NCBI GenBank assembly: GCA_019359545.1
Contig: JAHHHB010000005.1
Coordinates: 62,001-126,000, forward strand
From: Desmonostoc geniculatum HA4340-LM1
GTDB lineage: Bacteria; Cyanobacteriota; Cyanobacteriia; Cyanobacteriales; Nostocaceae
Reading direction: 5' to 3'
DNA: 64,000 bases
In this document: in pieces, positions 57,349 to 64,000 of the stretch
Numbering within the stretch: position 1 is the first letter of the stretch
How the letters are laid out: the number at the start of each line of letters is the position of its first letter
Notes under the pieces: generated by a model
Database searches by the model: none
The model's input: only the letters and a program-made list of their open reading frames with translations
What the model was told of the DNA's origin: nothing
Translations under genes and position numbers: made by a program

Positions 57349-57421
57349 ACTCTTGGTGGGAATCGAACCCACAACTTACCGTTTTTGAGACGGCAGCCTC
57401 TTCCAGTTGGGCTACAAGAGC
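57349..57421 (-). tRNA. trnL: tRNA-Leu (CAA), short variable arm
   Basis: Acceptor GCTCTTG/CAAGAGT, anticodon arm GCCGT-CTCAAAA-ACGGT (CAA), T-arm GTGGG-TTCGATT-CCCAC, encoded CCA. Very similar to its neighbour Leu(TAA), suggesting duplication. Confidence 0.86.
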
Positions 57422-57430
57422 ATGTTTGGC

Positions 57431-57502
57431 AGCCCCGCCAGGACTCGAACCTGGAATCTTCGCCTTCAAAGGGCGCTGTGTTGCCAATTACACCACAGGG
57501 CT
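57431..57502 (-). tRNA. trnQ: tRNA-Gln (TTG)
   Basis: Acceptor AGCCCTG/CGGGGCT, anticodon arm GCGCC-CTTTGAA-GGCGA (TTG), T-arm CCAGG-TTCGAGT-CCTGG, encoded CCA. Confidence 0.9.
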
Positions 57503-57506
57503 TTAT

Positions 57507-57578
57507 TGCCAGGGCAGGGTTTGAACCTGCAACCTCATCGTTCAGAGCGATGCGACTTCCCAATTCGTCCACCCGGCA
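57507..57578 (-). tRNA. trnQ: tRNA-Gln (CTG)
   Basis: Acceptor TGCCGGG/CCTGGCA, anticodon arm CATCG-CTCTGAA-CGATG (CTG), T-arm GCAGG-TTCAAAC-CCTGC. Its 5' half is duplicated at 57692-57725. Confidence 0.88.
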
Positions 57579-57826
57579 TTAAAGAATTCGTAGTTCGTAA
57601 TTCGTAATTCGTAATTATGTTTTGTGACGAGCATTTAAATCCCGATTAACATAAAAGCCGTTTATAAAAACGTGGGTATCAATCTCTATCAGAGCGATGC
57701 AACTTACCAATTCGTCCACCCAGCATTAAAGAATTCGTAGTTCGTAATTCGTAATTCATAATTATGTTTTGTGAGAGTGATTTTAACCCCGACTAACATA
57801 CAAGCCATTTATAAAAACGTGGGTAT
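57565..57826. repeat. Tandem duplication of about 116 bp (two copies)
   Basis: 57565-57680 and 57711-57826 share TTCGTCCACCC-GCATTAAAG, the AATTCGTAGTTCGTAATTCG run, and TTTATAAAAACGTGGGTAT, with scattered differences. The second copy carries along a tRNA-Gln 5' piece. Confidence 0.85.
57692..57725 (-). pseudogene. tRNA-Gln (CTG) 5' fragment
   Basis: CAGAGCGATGCAACTTACCA and the following bases match the first half of the tRNA-Gln(CTG) at 57545-57578, with changes. The 3' half is missing. Confidence 0.8.
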
Positions 57827-57879
57827 AAACCCTTATTTAATTACGAATTACGAATTAGTAATTACGAATTATGATTGGC

Positions 57880-57950
<71 letters not shown>

Positions 57951-57957
57951 ACGAAGC

Positions 57958-58031
57958 CCCCCAGGTCGGAATCGAACCGACGACCTCCTGTTCTTCAGAC
58001 AGGCGCTAACTACCAACTGAGCTACCGGGGG
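57958..58031 (-). tRNA. trnF: tRNA-Phe (GAA)
   Basis: Acceptor CCCCCGG/CTGGGGG, anticodon arm CCTGT-CTGAAGA-ACAGG (GAA), T-arm GTCGG-TTCGATT-CCGAC. 74 nt, well formed. Confidence 0.93.
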
Positions 58032-58118
58032 ATAAGGAGGAGAGATGGGTTTTACCCAGTGGACTGGTTTAATTCAACTCGAATCAGCTATTATTTCATC
58101 TCTCATGTAAGGCGAAGC

Positions 58119-58191
58119 GATCGCGGAAGGACTTGAACCTTCACTCTTGAGTTTCGTAGACTCACATGTTATCCAGTTACACCACGCGATC
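58119..58191 (-). tRNA. trnR: tRNA-Arg (ACG)
   Basis: Acceptor GATCGCG/CGCGATC, anticodon arm TGAGT-CTACGAA-ACTCA (ACG), T-arm GAAGG-TTCAAGT-CCTTC. 73 nt. Confidence 0.92.
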
Positions 58192-58220
58192 TGAATATCT
58201 AGTAAAAAACCAGAGGTATT

Positions 58221-58865
58221 TTACGGATAATTTATTGCATCATTGCTTTGCTGGCTATAGCAAAGGATGTATTGAGAATTAATCCAGCCTTCCCTTCCGA
58301 CGATTTTTTTGTTTGGGCTATTAGTAACACGCACGTTAACCCAAGGTGTTGGGCGACCTTGAAGTGAAACAATATCAGGCTTGAGTAATGTAATATTATT
58401 GCCATTATCTAAAGCTGCTGTTGTCTTTCCGCCAGCTGTGGCACGTAAAGCTAATTGCCCCGATTGCAACCCAGTGACTTCGCAAAGTGCAGGCTTAACC
58501 TGAGCTACATTGCCAGTACATTTTAGGGCGCTACTACGCATCCAACCTTCTAAGCCTTTTTGTTTAGGAATATCTCCATCGATAACGCTAATGTAAATCC
58601 AGTTTTCAGCACCTTTAGCTAGTACTTGTAACTTGGCATCTTCATATAAATTAATTGCACCTCCATCTTCAAATTCTCCTTGCGGTTTTCTTAGGTATAG
58701 AAAAAGTGCTTCATCATTTCGTAGTTTCTTGGCTTGACAAGTTACTTGTTTGTTGGCACTTTTGGGAGTTGCAGCATTTGCTATTGGTAAAAAATTAGGA
58801 GTAGAAACCCACAGACAAAATACAGTCAAAGAAATTTGAGGTAGAGATTGAAGAAAACGTGCCAT
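58221..58865 (-). CDS. Secreted SH3-domain protein inside the tRNA array
   Basis: Start placed at MARFLQSLPQISLTVFCLWV, a signal peptide ending AIANAA; a longer frame adds 17 residues and no clear ribosome site helps. Two bacterial SH3-like units are visible: about 60-125 (LFLYLRKPQGEFEDGGAINL ... NWIYISVIDG, WMRSSALKC) and 135-205 (GQLALRATAGGKTTAALDNG, WVNVRVTNS, GWINSQYI). Four cysteines could form disulfides. Such domains bind cell-wall peptides. It lies on the same strand between tRNA-Ser and tRNA-Arg, the only protein gene in the array. Confidence 0.82.
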   Translation of the reverse strand: MARFLQSLPQISLTVFCLWVSTPNFLPIANAATPKSANKQVTCQAKKLRNDEALFLYLRKPQGEFEDGGAINLYEDAKLQVLAKGAENWIYISVIDGDIPKQKGLEGWMRSSALKCTGNVAQVKPALCEVTGLQSGQLALRATAGGKTTAALDNGNNITLLKPDIVSLQGRPTPWVNVRVTNSPNKKIVGREGWINSQYILCYSQQSNDAINYP

Positions 58866-58949
58866 TTTTGAGTAAATAGGAGTGTTCTTTACTACCTTAC
58901 CTGTGATAAATTTCACCGTCCTGCATAATTTTACCTAACTCCATAAGGC

Positions 58950-59033
58950 GGAGAAGACAGGATTTGAACCTGCGTCGGTATTACCCGATACTGTTTAGCA
59001 AACAGCTACCTTCGGCCACTCGGTCACTTCTCC
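58950..59033 (-). tRNA. trnS: tRNA-Ser (GCT), second copy
   Basis: Acceptor GGAGAAG/CTTCTCC, anticodon arm CTGT-TTGCTAA-ACAG (GCT), long variable arm TATCGGGTAATACCGA, T-arm GCAGG-TTCAAAT-CCTGT. 84 nt. Duplicates the specificity of the stand-alone copy at 50089. Confidence 0.92.
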
Positions 59034-59038
59034 ACAGT

Positions 59039-59118
59039 GGGTTGGGCAGGAATTGAACCTGCAACCAAGAAAGGACGCTTTTACAGAGCGCAGCCCACAC
59101 CAATAGGCGAGCCAACCC
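59039..59118 (-). tRNA. trnY: tRNA-Tyr (GTA)
   Basis: Acceptor GGGTTGG/CCAACCC, anticodon arm CGCT-CTGTAAA-AGCG (GTA), variable arm of about 13 nt, T-arm GCAGG-TTCAATT-CCTGC. Confidence 0.9.
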
Positions 59119-59130
59119 AGAATAAGTCAT

Positions 59131-59202
59131 TCCCCTGACGGGATTTGAACCCGCAATCTCTGGTTTGAAAGAACAGCGACTTAACCATTCGTCCACAGGG
59201 GC
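59131..59202 (-). tRNA. trnE: tRNA-Glu (TTC)
   Basis: Acceptor GCCCCTG/CAGGGGA, anticodon loop CTTTCAA (TTC), stem CTGTT/ACCAG with one mismatch, T-arm GCGGG-TTCAAAT-CCCGT. Confidence 0.86.
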
Positions 59203-59302
59203 AAAAATAATTACTAATTCGTAATTCGTAATTAAATTGGGTACAGAGGCAACACTGCTTATAACTACGAATTACGAATTATCAATTACGAATTATGTTG
59301 GC

Positions 59303-59373
59303 GCAGGGACTAGGATTTGAACCCAGAACATCGGATTTGGAGTCACGAGGTGTTGCCGTTACACCATCCCTGC
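59303..59373 (-). tRNA. tRNA-Trp (CCA), weak anticodon stem
   Basis: Acceptor GCAGGGA/TCCCTGC, anticodon loop CTCCAAA (CCA) but stem CGTGA/TCCGA has three mismatches. T-arm CTGGG-TTCAAAT-CCTAG, encoded CCA. Confidence 0.7.
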
Positions 59374-59380
59374 ATTTGGT

Positions 59381-59450
59381 AGCAGTGGCGGGATTTGAAC
59401 CCGCATCGACCCGGTTATGAGCCAGGGGCTTTACGTTAAGCTACACTGCG
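59381..59450 (-). tRNA. tRNA-Met (CAT), elongator-like
   Basis: Acceptor CGCAGTG/CACTGCT (pair 1:72 mismatched), anticodon arm CCTGG-CTCATAA-CCGGG (CAT), T-arm GCGGG-TTCAAAT-CCCGC, encoded CCA. Could also be the lysidine-type Ile tRNA; cannot be told from sequence alone. Confidence 0.78.
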
Positions 59451-59458
59451 ATACCAGA

Positions 59459-59577
59459 GGCTGAGGTGAGATTTGTAGACGCGAAGCGGCTTCCCGTTCG
59501 CGTAGCGTCTCGAAGAGAAGGGTACTCACGATGTCGGTTTTGCAGACCAATGCCTTCAACCACTTGGCTACTCAGCC
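59459..59577 (-). tRNA. tRNA-Cys (GCA) with dispersed repeat in the T-loop
   Basis: Acceptor GGCTGAG/CTCAGCC, anticodon loop CTGCAAA (GCA) on a GGT/ACC stem. T-arm GTGAG...CTCAC is split by a 48-bp repeat at 59476-59523. It is the only Cys tRNA in this window. Confidence 0.78.
59476..59523. mobile_element. Small dispersed repeat (long form) in tRNA-Cys T-loop
   Basis: TAGACGCGAAGCGGCTTCCC, then GTTCGCGTAGCGTCTCGAAG and AGAAGGGT. It is the 27-bp form plus an internal 21 bp (TTCGCGTAGCGTCTCGAAGAG) that pairs with TAGACGCGAA. A similar inner motif occurs at 17925-17950. Confidence 0.85.
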
Positions 59578-59584
59578 GTTTGGG

Positions 59585-59657
59585 AGTCCCGACGAGATTT
59601 GCACTCGCAATTTTCAGCTTGAGAGGCTGACGGCTTCAACTATTCGCCTACGGGACT
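59585..59657 (-). tRNA. trnE: tRNA-Glu (CTC)
   Basis: Acceptor AGTCCCG/CGGGACT, anticodon arm TCAGC-CTCTCAA-GCTGA (CTC), T-arm GCGAG-TGCAAAT-CTCGT (TTC changed to TGC), encoded CCA after a C. Confidence 0.8.
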
Positions 59658-59662
59658 TCAAC

Positions 59663-59735
59663 CAGGGTGACGGGACTTGAACCCGCAACATTTCCGCAGA
59701 CAACGGAACGCTCTAGCCAATTGAGCTACACCCCG
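59663..59735 (-). tRNA. trnD: tRNA-Asp (GTC), first of the array
   Basis: Acceptor CGGGGTG/CACCCTG, D-arm AGCTC...GAGC, anticodon arm TTCCG-TTGTCTG-CGGAA (GTC), T-arm GCGGG-TTCAAGT-CCCGT. Well formed. Confidence 0.92.
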
Positions 59736-60092
59736 ATTTTTGAAATCTGTGCCTAAAATTTGAGGTTTTTAGGCACATGTTTTGTTGGTGAACTTGCCCA
59801 TTTCTTATTCAGTTTTCAAGGTTCAGATAAATTATTTTTTACTGTTAGAAAATCTTAGGAAAACAACGGAAATTCTAGGTAGTAAATCTGTTGGATATTC
59901 CTGATGTATTCAGTCGTTTGTAACAGTGCAAACTTTGAACTTTTTTCGTTTCTTGCCTCTACTTCCGATGGTTTGCAAGTAGAAGCCGCTTTGTTGATTG
60001 GGGACTTTGGTTTATTCCAACGCCTGCCTTTGAGTTGTATGTAGAACATCACTTTGACCTTTGCGAAGCTTGTCTTTCGCTTCACTACATTT

Positions 60093-60121
60093 ATACTACA
60101 AAATACTACAAGAGGTGTCAA
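60093..60121 (-). promoter_or_regulatory. Candidate sigma70-type promoter of the tRNA array
   Basis: Minus strand: TTGACA (60116-60121), 17-bp spacer, TAGTAT (60093-60098). The -35 box is perfect. It points at tRNA-Asp, giving a leader of about 350 nt. No comparable promoter is seen within the array. Confidence 0.55.
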
Positions 60122-60503
60122 GGGGTTTGATAAAAATTTTTTGAAATTCCCCATAAGAGCTTCTGTGCTTAGGTTTGAAGTGACTAAGCACTCTAAAAAG
60201 CCACACTACAATTGATGAGTTTAAGGGGCGATAATCGTCCCTAAAGCAAGCCGGATAAGGGCTTGGGAGGTACAGACCTCTTGAAAAAATGGGCTAAAAT
60301 TAGAGCTTATTGAGAATGAACTGTGTAGGGGAAATAGATTTGTCTGTGGAGATCGGTTTCGTGGTAAAAAAGAACAGTCTCGTAAATTGAACAAGACCGT
60401 TATCATTGGTATTCAGGTACTGTGGCGAGGCTGGTTAAAATTCCATCACCTCTGTGAAGGTTGGCAGCTTGCAAAACAGACTTAACGAAAAAAGTCAACT
60501 TTT

Positions 60504-60605
60504 AGGGACTTCCAGAAAATAAATTATCCCAAATTCTTTGTACATTTGTAGGGGCGCACAGCTGTGCGCCCCTACTATGGAATATTTTTTTCCTTGGAAG
60601 TCCCT
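60504..60605. mobile_element. 102-bp MITE with AGGGACTTCCA ends
   Basis: AGGGACTTCCA (60504-60514) and TGGAAGTCCCT (60595-60605) enclose a 28-bp palindrome GTAGGGGCGCACAG/CTGTGCGCCCCTAC. Ends 3 bp before the EF-hand gene stop. The right end of another copy is at 61847-61857. Confidence 0.82.
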
Positions 60606-60608
60606 TAA

Positions 60609-61139
60609 TCAAAACTGACCGTAAAACCAGTTTGCTGCCGCTGATGGATCATTAGTCCTAAAATACTCCTGATTCCTATTAACAAACTCCTCTTTAGTAA
60701 TGTAACCATCACCATCGATATCAACATTTGAAAAGGCTATTCTTGCATCATGTTCTGAACCATTTATAGCCTTGATAAACACAGCAAATTCATCGGCATC
60801 AATCTTACCATTTGCATCTAAGTCAATTGAATCAAAAAGAGCTTCTATTGAACTATCGTGTTGATTCGAATTATTGTAAGATTCAGCAAGTTTCACGTAT
60901 TCATCCAAGGTAACTCGATTGTCACCATCAATGTCAGCAGGTTTGAAATAAACAGACCATATATTTCTATAAGCAGATATAATTTTTTCATAATCTGCCG
61001 ATTCTGGCTTTACACCCAGTAATTCTGCAACTGTACCGCCTTGTTGTTCTAAGTCCTCTACACTTACAAACCCATCTCTTGTTCGATCGCTTCTATAGAA
61101 AATAGAAGCAAGCTTTCTTTTTTGAAATTCAGTGACCAT
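60609..61139 (-). CDS. EF-hand calcium-binding protein (calerythrin-like)
   Basis: 176 residues with four EF-hand positions: a degenerate first (RSDRTRDGFVSVEDL), then canonical loops DIDGDNRVTLDEY near 68, DLDANGKIDADEF near 107 and DIDGDGYITKEEF near 141, each with Asp/Asn at positions 1, 3, 5 and Glu/Asp at 12. Arrangement resembles calerythrin or sarcoplasmic calcium-binding proteins, acting as cytosolic Ca2+ buffer or sensor. Ca2+ signalling accompanies heterocyst formation, but a link here is inference. Confidence 0.92.
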   Translation of the reverse strand: MVTEFQKRKLASIFYRSDRTRDGFVSVEDLEQQGGTVAELLGVKPESADYEKIISAYRNIWSVYFKPADIDGDNRVTLDEYVKLAESYNNSNQHDSSIEALFDSIDLDANGKIDADEFAVFIKAINGSEHDARIAFSNVDIDGDGYITKEEFVNRNQEYFRTNDPSAAANWFYGQF

Positions 61140-61855
61140 AAATAAACCTCGCTATTTACTGTTGACAAAATTGTTTGAGCAATTAAATATATATCATTAA
61201 TTAAATATGAACGCAAGAACACTTAAAAAGAGTTTATTCAAGACAGTTATGATGCTAAAAAATTTAATAAGTTTAAAATTATTTTTTCTAAAATTACTAC
61301 TAAATGTCTGCTATCGAAAGACAAGTCTAGCGTCTCACAAATTCTACACATGAAGAATTTCCCAATCTAGGTAAGTGGTTTATTGACCAAGCCCTTCGGG
61401 CAGGCAATAGGGAATAGGTAATAGGCACTCTTTCATGAAAGTCAAGCCCGAATCCACTCTATTACAAGCCCCCAACAACGTTCATGAAAACAGATAAAAA
61501 CATTTTTTCTCGATACGTAGTACAAGAAAAAATACGTCCTTATAAAAATCCCCATTATTTAATTATCGGGATTTCCCTATTGCCTATTGGCTTCTTGCCT
61601 ATTGCCTTTTAAATTTGTTGTGGAAGCACCTAATTTTAGCCAACCTTTCTAAAATGGGTGGACTGTAAAATTATCAATACTAATTATTTTCATACACCTC
61701 ACATTCATTACAGAGTGCAAACTTTTTCATGAATACTTAAGGGGGTAAAAGATGGTTGCCGTCGGCAACCATCTTTTACTGCCTCATCATGATTATCATT
61801 ATTGTTTAAACATGGGCTTTTGATTTTTATTGAGTAATTTATTTCTTGGAAGTCC
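61140..61855. other. Long intergenic stretch with hairpin and MITE end
   Basis: No gene. A strong hairpin at 61745-61779 (16-bp arms GTAAAAGATGGTTGCC / inverse, loop GTC), GGCAATAGGGAATAGGTAAT repeats around 61405 and 61565, and the lone MITE right end TGGAAGTCCCT at 61847-61857. The EF-hand promoter should lie near 61150-61220. Confidence 0.5.
61745..61779. terminator. Hairpin downstream of the 61856 gene
   Basis: GTAAAAGATGGTTGCC and GGCAACCATCTTTTAC, perfect 16-bp arms. On the minus strand it lies 75 bp after the stop of the secreted protein gene; TTTTAC at the end gives a weak T-run. Confidence 0.55.
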
Positions 61856-62419
61856 CTAATTATCAATAGTGACACGCCCTCCTGTGAAGGAAAACGTAAA
61901 CGGTTCACCTTCACCTACAGGTTCGTTTTCATCTAAAGGATTTTTAGTTAAATCGAAGGTACGAATTTCAAATGTCCCTTCCACTGTCTGAGTCGTTGAA
62001 TGAAATGTAAAACGATAATCGGCTCTAGCAGTAGTGACAGAGCCTGCACTTTCTGGATCTGGGAAATTGAAGTTAAATGTGGTAGCGATAATTTCTCCCG
62101 ATTTGTTAACCTTCCAGACACCTTGTCCATCAGTGAAACGGTTGTTGGGGAAGGACTGAGCAGCGGCAGGCACACCCTTATTGCCACCTTGGTTTGAGTC
62201 GATGACGAAAAAGTTGCCATCTATTGTCAGCGTAATCACTCTTCGTCCCGCAAAGTCGCTATTGAGGAAAGTACACAAGATGTATGTCCCGACGAATTTA
62301 GGATCATCACTTTGTTGAAAAAAAGTCGAGTCTTTTGATTGAGCTATCACTTGATGCGGGGAAATGGTTAGTGTTGATAAAGAGCAAACTGCTGGGATCG
62401 AAGTCTTACGAATTAACAT
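61856..62419 (-). CDS. Secreted hypothetical beta-rich protein, C-terminus cut by a MITE end
   Basis: 187 residues. N-terminal signal ending VIAQ. The body is rich in short strands (FVGTYILCTFLN, RRVITLTIDGNFFVIDS, YRFTFHSTTQTVEGTFEIRTF), suggesting a lipocalin-like or jelly-roll barrel; family not recognised. The stop codon TAG spans the first two bases of a MITE end (CCCTA|AT), so the original protein may have been longer. Confidence 0.72.
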   Translation of the reverse strand: MLIRKTSIPAVCSLSTLTISPHQVIAQSKDSTFFQQSDDPKFVGTYILCTFLNSDFAGRRVITLTIDGNFFVIDSNQGGNKGVPAAAQSFPNNRFTDGQGVWKVNKSGEIIATTFNFNFPDPESAGSVTTARADYRFTFHSTTQTVEGTFEIRTFDLTKNPLDENEPVGEGEPFTFSFTGGRVTIDN

Positions 62420-62704
62420 AACTCGCCAACGCTGGATGTGTTTGATGCCGTTGGTTTAGCGCTGTACTAAGTAATATTGCAGTAATCTTAAAATTAAAAT
62501 ACCAGTTATTTGCTAGATATTACAATAATTGTTAATAATTCGACATACTTGCGATCGCATGTTGATTCTTGTTCAGTATGAAGCGGGGGTGGTTATGTTA
62601 GCCATTCACTACCAAAATTTGGCGTTATCAATTAAAAATTCCATCGGTACGTTTTGCTCGGTATGATATTTGATCTGCAAGCATTTACCCAATACAAACG
62701 AGCT

Positions 62705-63793
62705 ATGACCCAGAACTACCGCATTACCCTACTCCCCGGCGATGGCATTGGCCCTGAAATTATGGCAGTGGCGGTAGATGTGCTGAAAGTTGTAGGGAAG
62801 CAATTTGATATTCAGTTTGAATTCCAAGAAGCCCTCATTGGTGGTGCAGCAATTGACGCCACGGGGGAACCTCTGCCTTCTGCGACTTTAGATACTTGCC
62901 GTAATAGTGATGCTGTATTACTTGCTGCTATTGGTGGCTATAAGTGGGATTCTCTACCATCGAATTTACGCCCAGAAGCAGGTTTGTTAGGGCTACGTGC
63001 GGGTTTGGAATTATTTGCCAATTTACGCCCAGCAAAAATTTTGCCTCAGCTAATCGATGCTTCGACTTTGAAGCGCGAAGTTGTGGAAGGCGTTGATATT
63101 ATGGTGGTGCGCGAACTCACTGGTGGGATTTATTTCGGTAAACCTAAGGGAATTTTTGCTACGGAAACTGGTGAAAAACGGGGTGTAAATACGATGGTTT
63201 ACAGTGAATCGGAAATCGATCGCATTGGACGAGTGGCTTTTGAAGCAGCCCGCAAACGCGGCGGCAAACTATGTTCGGTGGATAAAGCTAATGTATTAGA
63301 AGTATCTCAACTGTGGCGCGATCGCATTACCCAACTTTCCCAAGAATATCCAGACATCGAACTGTCTCATCTTTATGTAGATAATGCTGCCATGCAGTTG
63401 GTACGCTCTCCCAAGCAGTTCGATACCATTGTCACAGGCAATTTGTTTGGTGATATTCTTTCTGATGCTGCTGCCATGCTCACAGGTAGTATTGGGATGT
63501 TGCCTTCCGCTAGTTTGGGCGCTTCTGGGCCTGGTGTATTTGAACCAGTTCATGGTTCCGCCCCAGATATTGCAGGACAGGATAAGGCAAATCCTCTAGC
63601 ACAGGTTTTGAGTGCGGCAATGATGTTACGCTACGGTTTAAATCAGCCAAAAGCCGCAGACAATATAGAGCAAGCCGTACTACAAGTTTTAGAACAAGGC
63701 GATCGCACAGGTGATATAATTTCAGCTGGAAAAAATCTCTTAGGTTGCCGTGCTATGGGCAATGCGCTGATTTTAGCTCTGGAAGCTCAATAA
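62705..63793 (+). CDS. leuB: 3-isopropylmalate dehydrogenase
   Basis: NAD-dependent oxidative decarboxylation in leucine synthesis. I start at [20 protein letters not shown], which gives the normal 362 residues; an upstream frame adds 17 residues from 62654. Motifs: [11 protein letters not shown] near 76, [14 protein letters not shown] near 137, substrate/metal region [12 protein letters not shown] near 190, [12 protein letters not shown] near 217, [26 protein letters not shown] and [20 protein letters not shown] near 280. Stands alone at the right end. Confidence 0.96.
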   Translation: MTQNYRITLLPGDGIGPEIMAVAVDVLKVVGKQFDIQFEFQEALIGGAAIDATGEPLPSATLDTCRNSDAVLLAAIGGYKWDSLPSNLRPEAGLLGLRAGLELFANLRPAKILPQLIDASTLKREVVEGVDIMVVRELTGGIYFGKPKGIFATETGEKRGVNTMVYSESEIDRIGRVAFEAARKRGGKLCSVDKANVLEVSQLWRDRITQLSQEYPDIELSHLYVDNAAMQLVRSPKQFDTIVTGNLFGDILSDAAAMLTGSIGMLPSASLGASGPGVFEPVHGSAPDIAGQDKANPLAQVLSAAMMLRYGLNQPKAADNIEQAVLQVLEQGDRTGDIISAGKNLLGCRAMGNALILALEAQ

Positions 63794-63883
63794 TTTAACA
63801 ATTCAACCTGGGCAATTTGGCAACCTTTACCATAAGTTTCGGGTAGACTAAAGAGAAATCTAGCAATCAAATAACAGTCGATA

Positions 63884-64000
63884 GTGTACGCATTACGACA
63901 AGGCCAAACTAATTTTACAGTTCCAAAGAACCAGCCCCCTTTGATTGATACCGCCGTAATCAGAGCCGCTGGGCAGATCTACTACACTCACTGCGAAGTA
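63884..64000 (+). CDS. Possible gene start, cut by window end
   Basis: GTG at 63884 opens a frame without stop to the edge: YALRQGQTNFTVPKNQPPLI and DTAVIRAAGQIYYTHCEV. Composition looks coding (HIP-free, normal codon use), but no ribosome site precedes it and the family is not recognisable from 39 residues. Confidence 0.45.
   Translation, partial: MYALRQGQTNFTVPKNQPPLIDTAVIRAAGQIYYTHCEV

Larger units (their letters stand above)
59736..60608. other. Leader and upstream region of the tRNA array
   Basis: No supported gene. It holds a hairpin GTGCCTAAAA/TTTTAGGCAC (59749-59776) just before the first tRNA, an array promoter candidate (60093-60121), and a MITE (60504-60605). A plus-strand open frame at about 60283-60486 (...RFRGKKEQSRKLNKTVIIGI...) has no start codon and no known match. 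Confidence 0.5.

Noticed and set aside
59855-60154. 99-codon minus-strand ORF upstream of the tRNA array
   Set aside because: It runs through the best promoter candidate, has no motif and no ribosome site.
60283-60486. Plus-strand open frame (RFRGKKEQSRKLNKTVIIGI)
   Set aside because: No start codon after the upstream stop and no recognisable family; may be a remnant but evidence is too thin.

Overview
The window comes from a filamentous, heterocyst-forming cyanobacterium of the Nostoc/Anabaena/Tolypothrix/Calothrix type. It opens inside hetR, the master regulator of heterocyst differentiation. It also carries psaK, a light-dependent protochlorophyllide reductase, carotenoid genes, the aar/ado alkane pair and pipX. 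HIP1 octamers (GCGATCGC) are everywhere. Intergenic gaps are filled with heptamer repeats typical of this order (TTAGGAG, AATGACC, CCCCATG, TCCAAAC types), small palindromic repeats and MITE-like elements.

Left part (1-23 kb) is mostly conserved chromosome: hetR, rpsD, moaA, a Ski2-like helicase, the block pipX-pipY-sepF-proC, a TrpE/PabB-type chorismate enzyme next to an EcfT/CbiQ membrane protein, der, a RelE/ParE-like toxin pair, a CBS-containing site-2-type protease, psaK, trpF, folE and an SDR oxidoreductase. A possible structured RNA lies beside psaK. Repeats have invaded the trpE/pabB-like and trpF coding regions.

Middle part (23-54 kb): accA-aar-ado form a fatty-acid-to-alkane block. 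Then come a lone sugar-type ABC permease, a small Cys-ended peptide that looks like a RiPP precursor without enzymes, a two-partner-secretion exoprotein, and a graveyard of mobile DNA at 32.0-33.6 kb (DUF433 fragment, group II intron 5' part, ISAs1 tail, deleted IS5-type element). Further right are a TIGR04222-type membrane protein, a methyltransferase, a DUF39 homocysteine-biosynthesis protein, an Mn exporter of the TMEM165/GDT1 family behind a yybP-ykoY Mn2+ riboswitch with an overlapping terminator, a DUF29 gene split by a 178-bp MITE, LPOR, two small-gene pairs or regulators, sdhA/frdA, an outer-membrane beta-barrel, an amino-acid-type binding protein, tRNA-Ser, and crtP-crtB.

Right part (54-64 kb) holds the most unusual object: a leftward array of 31 tRNA or tRNA-like genes at 55.8-59.7 kb, with anticodons nominally covering all 20 amino acids and including all five leucine anticodons. 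It is interrupted by one SH3-domain protein gene. Three of its tRNAs (Pro-CGG, Leu-CAG, Cys-GCA) carry a small dispersed repeat of 27-48 bp at the same place in the T-loop. The leucine tRNAs lack the long variable arm, and there is a local tandem duplication with a cut tRNA-Gln. A good sigma70-type promoter lies about 350 bp upstream. The window ends with an EF-hand protein, a secreted hypothetical protein whose stop codon is made by a MITE end, leuB, and the start of another possible gene.
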